In this document: positions 56,066-64,000 of the stretch, piece after piece | How positions within the stretch are numbered: position 1 is the first letter of the stretch | Layout: each line of letters begins with the position of its first letter | Source: Harmothoe impar | Taxonomy: Eukaryota > Annelida > Polychaeta > Phyllodocida > Polynoidae | DNA length: 64,000 bases | Reading direction: 5' to 3' | NCBI GenBank assembly: GCA_947462335.1 | Contig: OX381716.1 | Coordinates: 10,178,861-10,242,860 of the forward strand | Notes under the pieces: generated by a model | Told to the model about the DNA's origin: nothing | The model's input: the letters and a program-made list of their open reading frames with translations, nothing else | Databases searched by the model: none | Translations under genes and position numbers: made by a program

Positions 56066-57287
56066 ATTGTGTAATAGAAAGTAGCTTATTCTACTCTTAG
56101 CTTGACCTGCACTGTATCAACAAATATCAGCCTAACCAGCACCCTTTGAACTTCAAGTTGATCCTAATAGCAAAAGTAATTGTATTAGCACAGCCATTAT
56201 TTCAAGAAGAGTTCTCCAGCTTTGTTAAGAATAAAAAATACAATTAATCTGTCAATTGTATCCTCAAACTGTATTACAGGGACACTTTTACTTAGCTACC
56301 CTGCACAGTTTCTTGATCTCAAAAAAGCATTCATATATAGGAGCTACAGTATCAACATTTATTTGACATTTAGAACTGGATTTAGAAATGAAGGGAAATA
56401 TTTGTCTGTGTCCACCATTAATGGTCCATAAGTTATTGTTGAAATTTCTTATACACCTTCTGTAAAATGTTTGGCAGTTCATATTGATTCACAGGTTTAG
56501 CCTTGCCTCAGAACTTCTATAGAAATCAACTTGGTGCAAATCAATGTCAATAAATATAATCAATAAATGCTATGCCACTAGAATACCATTTATGCATGTA
56601 ATAAACTACATATACATATATTGTAAAATACATTGCATACCCTCTGAGTGTGTTGGCTGAAAGAAAACTACATACCACTCAAAGACAAAGAGCCTCACAC
56701 CCTTCTTCAGGCTCTGAGCACTGACCGTGACAAATCCCAGATCTCACAAAGAACAAGATCAAGAGTCTTGTCTACATAATGTGTTGGTCTTACAGGACTC
56801 CTCCATCAGATTACTGACAAAATGGCCGCCAACTTCTGACCACGTGACTCTTCTGTGGGGACTGAAAGTGGTCTCTAAACATGCCGAGTCATGGTGGGTG
56901 AGCGGTAATTGAGGAAAGTGCTAGAGTGTATTATCGGCCTGGTAGGGATAAGCTCTGGTAATGTCCTGACATTAACCAGACACATTGCAATGTTGCTGTT
57001 ATGTGCACATCAAACTTTTGTAATATCATCAAAAGAAGCTTTCTTGATGTTGACTGTGTTGTCCCAACGGTTGGGCTCATAGGCGAATTTTAAGCAGTTT
57101 TAATAAAAAAGAGAAAGGCATAAATTTCAGTAGAGATTCAAGTGCATAGAATTCAGGGATGTTGGACATAGATGTTGTGATGAAAGGTTCCTTTCTCAAA
57201 AAGCAGGAAGAGGTTTCCTGGCAGTTGTATCTTGAGTTAGGTGTTAGTGCAACTATTTACATGTTATTTTCATAGCATCCCCGCAAA
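56066..57287. other. Non-coding DNA, nothing recognised
   Basis: No supported gene or repeat. Confidence 0.4.
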
Positions 57288-57615
57288 CAAAATCTTAAGC
57301 GGAACTTGTGACATTGTCATGTCAAAACCAAAGAATTTCAGTACGTTTTTCCAAACTTGGTTTTGAAAGTTTTTTTGAGTGCTTTTTTAAAATTTCTTGT
57401 GTCATGTTCCTTGCCCTTTCATCTATTGAAACTTGTGAAATACACATCTTCATTTGTGGAATTTCTGGTTAATGGCACGAGTAAAACTTGAGAAATATGC
57501 ACCACCATTGAACATGTCTCCTGAGTTTATCTTGTGTATGCAGCTTGTTCTATTTCCCAGGATTTATGCACATTTCTAACTTGTGTCATACTTGAGTTCT
57601 GTTTGGATTGATAAT
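57288..57615 (-). repeat. Dispersed repeat, inverted copy of the 24296 family
   Basis: Reverse complement of 24296-24595, also related to 28816-28925 (CAAGCTG, TTTCCCAG blocks). Confidence 0.6.
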
Positions 57616-60600
57616 ACTTCATGTTGTTAGTATTTGTGTTGTGTATATTCAAAATACTGTTCAATATTCAGAGCTTTAGACAATGAACCAAAGCTCTATA
57701 TAGGTTTTTCTATAGACAGACAACAAACATCTACAGTATTCTTCAATTCCATGGCAGACTTTTTTCATGTCACCATAGCAACCTGTTTAAGGTGTGTGGT
57801 TTCCATGGTGACCTCATGAATGGTGTCCCTACTATTGGTCCCTCCTGCTATCTCAGACACACTCAAGATTCAACAGTAAAAATCACATAAGCTTAGTCCA
57901 AGGCTGCTTTAGAAATAAGTAAGGCAGTGCGTACTATCCAACAATAATGATAGGATGTAATATTTTAACACTGTGTCAAACCGACTTTTTAAATATTAAC
58001 TCATGAGGAAGCAGTGAGACCATTGAATTACTAGAGATGTCTTCACAGGAATAATACTAATATGAACTGTAATTATAATGATCCCCAAGGCAACTTTTTG
58101 AAAACTTTTTTTGGTCAAATTTTGAGATGTTTACAGCATTCATGGGACTTTGGGCTTTATCCGTTTAGTCCACCTTTATTATGATAACCTTATATGCCTT
58201 AGCCTGACATGTCCATACACGTGTGGAAACATGTTATCGTACTATATGACTCTGGCCTGACCTGAACTCAAAGATATCAAATTAGAAACATTCCTATTGA
58301 TGTGGATAGGATCTTTTTTCTCTAAGGATTCTTTGTACAAATGGTCCATTTCTAAATGTGGTGAGAGTCAGTGATTAAGATTGAGGAGACCCCAACAACT
58401 TCCAAACAGCCAGTTTTGATGCAATCTTACATGATAGGTAAGATGTCATTTCTTGTGTCACCCAAGTCTTTAGTTGCGCCATGCACCACCCTGATAGCTC
58501 TCTCTGTGATGGCTTTGAGAGGAAAATTAAAACAAAACAGCAGGTATACTTGAAGTGAGTTACTAGTGGTGGGCCCTGATCTGAGGATGTTGAGGTGACC
58601 CAAGTGGAAGTAGTTGGCCCGGGAGTCACTTGTTAACATAAAATGGAGACGGCAGTGATCTGAAACAAAAACTAGAGGGGGAGATTGTAGCAATATCAGC
58701 AGGAGAAGTGTTGGGGAGCACTGGGTATAGGGGGGATGTGGGGGTAGAGTAAGCCCAATGGTGCCTCACAGGGGACAGGAAATTGGTTACTTTGTCAGTG
58801 CTGGGAACCGGAAGGGCGTGTTTATCATGTGGTTACTATGGCCAGGGGGACATGTGAGGGGAGCTCAGGCGGGGAGCTTTATGTGACAGACGTAGGAATG
58901 CGGAAATATAGGGGTTGATTCACTGATAGAAATAAGGCACCATATGGCTAGTGTAAAGCCATTCAACATGTCATTAGCTCAATGACAGCTCAATGACAGT
59001 AGAAGTGGTACATAAAACTCATAATGGCCTGTTTGACATTTTAAAGGAACAATGGTACCGTTATGACTTAATTGTGGTGGTTAAGCTTAAAAAACAAGGG
59101 ATAATGTGAGTAGTCACACAGAAAATATACTGACTTCTATGCAAGGTTTTACAGTATCCTGAAGGACCCTTACTCAGCTGCGATCAATATCTCCTCTCAA
59201 TAAACACAATTATCACAGCAAATAGCTGAGTCAGGAACTGTCTGCTGTGGCTCCTTCTACAACTAGGGTAGGGTCTAGAGACAGTGTGCTCATGTCATCT
59301 GAATACATGGGGTAGCATTGCTCACCCATTCATGCATCATGGCTCATGTTTTTTGTGGTATTTGTGAACCAATACAGATCTAGTGAGAACTTCAATGGTG
59401 CTGCATTCCTGCATCATGATGCCTGCCCTGCAGGAGTGTATCATTCATATCTCGGGGTGACGAGATGCATAAATGCAGCACTGGCATATAGTGGCAATGA
59501 CTGCATTTTTACATCATGGTGACAGAAGGGAAAAGAGTATCATTGCAATGTTTAGTTCTCCAATAGTGAATATGGCAGCAGATGTCTAGACTTAACAATC
59601 AGCAGCCACTGGTTTAACCTGGTGTCCGCATTGTGAATCAGGCTCAGCTCAGGCTGAATACAGACATAATCCCTACACAGTAGACACCCTGCAGGGTCCA
59701 CGTCCTGTCTGTGTACTAAGAGGTAGCTGGTTAGGGAGGGCCCAGATATAATAGGGATATTAGACTGATAGGTGTATAGGACCAAGTTATGTAGTGTCTG
59801 TATGAGACACCTCGCCCCAGGCTATCATGAGGGTTCATAAAGAGTTAAATAAGGAGTGAGTAGAATAGAGAGGGAGGACATAAACAAGGACAGTATGGAG
59901 GGAGGGACTTAGTGAGACTTGCCAACTGGAAGGGAGGGATCGACAGGGTGCATTAAAACTCAACAGCTTCATTTGAATGTGAGTAACACACAGCCACTCA
60001 TTCATGAGTTATATTGTAAAATGGGCAGACAATTTAAAACACTGTGCTGCCTTTAAAGTTCCACTTAATTGTCAACATAATGTGTTCTGTCACCACAGCT
60101 TCACTTCATATCTATCAAATATTTTTCCTTGGCTATATTTTATTTATCCCTTCAGTTTATCATTTTAGACTTTACATTTAGAGTTTCAAAAAGGCCCTTG
60201 ATATGTGCAGGAGGTCTAGGAAATATCTCCCTGTCCCTGATCAAAGGCCCTTTCACTGGTGCATCCATAAGGAGCTACTCATTATGAAGCAGGAAACTCT
60301 CTACTCACTGATGAAGATCCTGTCTGCCAGAATGGCTTGAGGGAATAACAAGGAAACATTGAAAGCACCTCATCTATGGTGTAGTGCTATTGTAGCAATG
60401 GTGTAATGAGCTCTGGTTGCAGTCTCTTACGGTGCACCAAGCCCCATCTTTATTTTCAGGGATCTCCCCGCACTGCACATTGCTTGTAAGCAGATTGATA
60501 CGGATAGAGATTGATACAATCATGTCACAAGATAGAACCTGAAGGGATTGTAACTACAGGGATGATTGTACGTTACAACAGAACTACATCTGATTACCGT

Positions 60601-60799
60601 GTTTCACTAATGAACAATATCCTCACTAGGGGGAGCCACCAGCTTTTGTACCTTGTAAATTAGTTCACCATTCATCTACCAGATTGTGCTCTTGGTACTT
60701 CAAGTGAAGTCACAGAGATCCTCATTTTATTTTACAACTCTTCACAATCTATGATGCTCTACCTGCATCCTTTATGTCATAAATGGATCAGTTGGCCAT
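57616..60799. other. Non-coding DNA, nothing recognised
   Basis: No supported gene. A fragment at 58765-58815 is the inverted relative of 46440-46490. Confidence 0.4.
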
Positions 60800-60801
60800 T
60801 A

Positions 60802-61726
60802 CAGTCAACTCCCTCTAATCCGGACACCTTTGGGACTATCCAAAAATGGCCGCAATGGCGAGGTGGCTGCACTGGAGGGAGTCAATGCTATGGAGTACAT
60901 TGTATGCAAGCTTAGAGCTAGAGGGGTTAATTAAACCAGTTTCCAATATAGTATTTAAACTAGCAGTGCTCCAGAGTAGTGTGTATAAGTTATATACATC
61001 GACATTTCAAGTATAACATGAAACTTAATGTTGGTCAGTATGATATGTTATTGATATTTTTTGGGAAAATTAAATTGAGGTGCCCCCTTTCATAAAGGCA
61101 ACAGACTCGGCATTTCCCTCCCTCTCCGTCGTCTCTCATGTAGTCAGTCAAGCAGAACATGAGCAGCATGTGTCAGGTGGCGGTGTGGCTTGGTGGGAGA
61201 GCGAGCTGTTAAAGCTAGACGCCCCCCCCTGCCCCCCTCCCCTCCTCCCCCTCCCCTGGCTTGCTTCTGCCAACATAGACATAGGCTACATGTCTCTGAC
61301 ACCTTCCCCTCATTAACTACAAATGTGACACGTATGCTACATGTGAACGGAAATACAAGTCAAGGTGCCAACAAAATTTAGAATTAATGAAACACACAGC
61401 CTTCTTTATTCCATTTATTTTTTATAAAACTATTTCCCAGAATCGGCTTTCCGATTAAGATTTTATAAATAGTAGTAGGAACCATGACCCTGTCTGAAAT
61501 AGAAGTCTTACAATTCTTAGAGGTGGCCGTATTAGAGGGAGTAATTCTTCACTTGGGACTGTAAAATCGCTGTCCGCAGGGCGGGGTGGCCGCATTAGAG
61601 GGGTGGCCGCAGTGGAGGGAGTATTTTACATTAAAATAAAGGGGAAAACGTTCGGGACTTTTCAAATATGGCCGCATTGGTGAGGTGGCAGCTATAGAGG
61701 GGTGGCCGTTAGGAGGGAGTTGACTG
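60802..61726. mobile_element. pogo/Tigger-like MITE
   Basis: Ends CAGTCAACTCCCTC and GAGGGAGTTGACTG are perfect inverted repeats flanked by TA (60800-60801, 61727-61728). Near the ends, phrases of the form GGTGGCCGCATTAGAGGG recur several times. The TIR style and TA duplication fit the pogo/Tigger branch of Tc1/mariner. No transposase frame; a C-rich stretch at 61220-61258 creates spurious frames. Confidence 0.75.
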
Positions 61727-61849
61727 TACCTTATAATATGTGGGGTGAAATCATTGTTCACCTTAGAAGAGGGTTGGGAAGGGGTTGTCTATAGCCAGAA
61801 TCCATGAGTAGACAATAGCCAATCAGAGCTGGTCAGCACGTATAGTGGA

Positions 61850-62560
61850 AGTGCCAGCTACACTTGTAGACAGTACAATTTCCCCACTTGGTGAATGACA
61901 TTATCAATGAGATGGCAGCTGGGTGCTGGTGCGCAGGACGGTTATAAACAGAGAGGTCTGATGTATCCAGTGAGTGCATCCTCTCATGAAGACTAGGGGA
62001 GGCAGCTGAAATTGTCACTGACTGCATGAGAGATTATGAAGCTGCTGTAACAATTTGACCTAGCCTTGATCAACATGCTTACATGCATACTACCAATAGC
62101 TTCATCAACATACTAGTATTCATGATTCAAGCTACCGTTGCTCAAGGTACAAAATGAGCCCCTAATCTTACTTTGTGTCTGAATTCTACAAACTAAAGAA
62201 AAATATTGTTCAATGTTTCACAACGCTTTTTACGTGCATCCTTACTATAGCCATATGTTTTATGACATCAACAATTTTTATTCTGACATAAAGTTATATG
62301 TTTTATGTTTCATTTTCAGGTGGGTGCCAATATAAACTGTAAATGATATATTAGAGCTACAATGCCGGTATGTTTTTTTATAGCTAGCGGTTTGTTTTGT
62401 TTATTTTAAAGAAATAACATCTCTACATTGATGAAATCCTCCATCATCATATAGCTCCATACACAGGGTACCTAAAGCCATCCTTAATTACACATCTACA
62501 CGAGTTGTTTGATAACCTTAGCCTGGTTAAACCCATAGGATGAAGCTGTCTGGAATTTAT
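61850..62560 (+). repeat. Segmental duplication, copy D (second part)
   Basis: Matches 43560-44330 from about 61985. Between the two parts of copy D lie the large foldback element and several kb absent from copy C. Confidence 0.75.
62320..62367 (+). promoter_or_regulatory. Candidate recursive-splice exon (copy D)
   Basis: TTTCATTTTCAG is followed directly by GTGGGT, then 48 nt later CCG/GTATGT. It is the paralogue of 44109-44156 with identical length. The first donor is weaker (GTGGGT) and the exon contains an in-frame TGA in the phase open in copy C. Confidence 0.3.
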
Positions 62561-63046
62561 CTTATGCAGTACAGGGGATTCATGGTGAATATCCCACATA
62601 GCTAGCATGTGTGGCATTAGAACTAAATGTGGAAGAATTATACATCTCTCCATGTGTTGTTGAAAGACCAGATAATTGTAATATATTTTATGTTATTTTA
62701 GAATAAAGATTAATAAATTCTTGCAGGAGAACACATTTTTTGACAATAAAATGAAATGTCATGAAAGAATACAAAATATACAAATTCATATATAATATTG
62801 ACACATTAAACATACCAGGACAAAATTTGATTAATTTTTAAGTATGGCCTTTACAATATCTACCACCAAAAGGTTATTATGTTAAAAAAAAAAAAGTTAC
62901 AGTCAAAGTAGACACCAGGTTTTTATCTGCATCCCCCACAGGACTTTTTTTATGTAAACTAAATGGTAGAAACACAAGCAAGTTTTTTTCTAAAGTACAG
63001 ATATTGCAGCCTTCAATACAGATTAAGATTGTCATATTATCTGACT
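62561..63046. other. Non-coding DNA, nothing recognised
   Basis: AT-rich, no supported gene. Confidence 0.4.
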
Positions 63047-63569
63047 TTTATTATACCTAGCATATGATAGTCCTATCTCTTAACCATTGGAACCCATATG
63101 CACACTGCAGTGGCGTATTACTTCAATACGCCCACCCAGTGGGCGTATGGAAAATGTCAAGTGACCAGCTTTTGACCAATGAAAGTGCAGCTATGCTGAA
63201 GATCTTTCATGTCAAAACGATCGCCGATTGCCGATTTAGATCCCGATTTTTACACATTAAACAGTATATTTCGGGTGGTTTAATGATTGGATATGCTAGA
63301 TCGGATATGCTTCTGTGCATATAAAAGTTTACAGCATGTAATTCGGAGCAGAACTGAGGTTTTTAGAGAAATTTCTTCTGTAAAGAATCAGGAGACACCT
63401 AGCTGCCATCGGAAAAACTAACAACAAAAACGTTCGGCGATGCATCGGCGATCGAGGGATTTCTCTATATAGGGGCCTAATAATCAAGTTTATTTTGCTT
63501 TAAAGATAAATACTACGGTAGCAAGTAACATTTTAAGAGATAGGACTATCATATGCTAGGTATAATAAA
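63047..63569. mobile_element. Non-autonomous TIR element (37-bp TIRs)
   Basis: Left end TTTATTATACCTAGCATATG and right end CATATGCTAGGTATAATAAA are perfect inverted repeats of 37 bp (63047-63083, 63533-63569). The ~450-bp interior is non-coding. A palindromic unit abuts its right end. Confidence 0.75.
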
Positions 63570-63680
63570 TCAAACACACAACTCGTGAGCATATCCCAGC
63601 CATATGCCTACTTGTGGGCCTTATGAAGGCCCACGCGTAGGCATATGGCTGGGATATGCTCACTCGTGGTGTGTTTGGTT
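63568..63680. mobile_element. Palindromic MITE (hairpin)
   Basis: Arms of about 53 bp (AATCAAACACAC start, GTGTGTTTGGTT end, with AGCATATCCCAGCCATATGC in the arm) pair around GGGCCTTATGAAGGCCC. Confidence 0.75.
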
Positions 63681-64000
63681 AAAATTCAGGAAACGTATCC
63701 AGCGGGGTTCAGTTACCATTGTCATCTGCTGGTACACTTTTTTCATCCTTTCCTCGGGGCTGGGATTGATCTTCTCCACATTCCCTTTCAGTTGGTGTAA
63801 AGGGCAATGCATGCTTTAATTATGCTGCAGCTAAACGGGTCGATAAGAGAGGCCTCTGGTGGCAGAAAATTGATCTAAACACAGACACAGGGAGACACCA
63901 AGGTGTAGAGGTGCAGCATTCATCCACCAGGTAATGCTACTAGTGTGTAGGGTCTGTCAGAGGAAAGTTTTTGAATGAAAATGACATCAGCCGACTATGT
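63681..64000. other. Non-coding DNA, nothing recognised
   Basis: No supported gene before the window ends. Confidence 0.4.

Overview
The window is animal nuclear DNA, most likely from a marine invertebrate. It is AT-rich, almost free of host coding sequence, crowded with transposons and microsatellites, and its promoter motifs (CCAAT, TATA, ETS, E-box, CRE, E2F) are metazoan in style. I could not identify the species and I see no convincing exon of a host protein-coding gene.

The main content is two related large DNA transposons. Element 1 (10361-19900, 9.54 kb) has terminal inverted repeats (TIRs) that begin AGTAGTATAG, with perfect 6-bp target-site duplications (CCCGGA on both sides). It carries three intact genes. 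One is a 1375-aa protein-primed family-B DNA polymerase with all Exo and Pol motifs. One is a 528-aa low-complexity protein ending in what looks like a tandem PC4-type single-strand DNA-binding region. The third, on the opposite strand, is a 249-aa protein made of two death domains. Its TIR start, 6-bp duplication and polymerase recall Maverick/Polinton elements, but there is no integrase, ATPase, protease or capsid gene. Element 2 (32988-42319, 9.33 kb) has the same outer TIR sequence and its own perfect 6-bp duplication (CTTCCT). Its TIRs are about 0.9-1.0 kb, it has no polymerase, and one unrecognised 286-aa gene sits where element 1 has the death-domain gene. The two share a central bidirectional promoter region, G-rich tracts and hairpins. 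The simplest reading is an autonomous or semi-autonomous replicon and a non-autonomous relative, both dependent on an integrase supplied in trans.

The TIRs look like strings of animal core-promoter sites: NF-Y CCAAT, USF-type CACGTG, ETS CCGGAAGTG, CRE TGACGTCA and a ZNF143-like site. Element 2 adds repeated E2F-type sites and, internally, a cluster of p53-family decamers.

Around these elements are two diverged segmental duplications: about 1920-6540 matches 21324-27540, and 32400-32985 plus 42326-44330 matches 50510-51620 plus 61980-62560. Two foldback elements (31783-32384 and 51766-56065) are built of inverted tandem arrays. Smaller insertions include a 5'-truncated non-LTR retrotransposon (47334-49158), a pogo-like and a Tc1-like MITE, several palindromic MITEs and a tRNA-derived SINE-like unit. 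Three possible recursive-splice sites hint that parts may be intronic.
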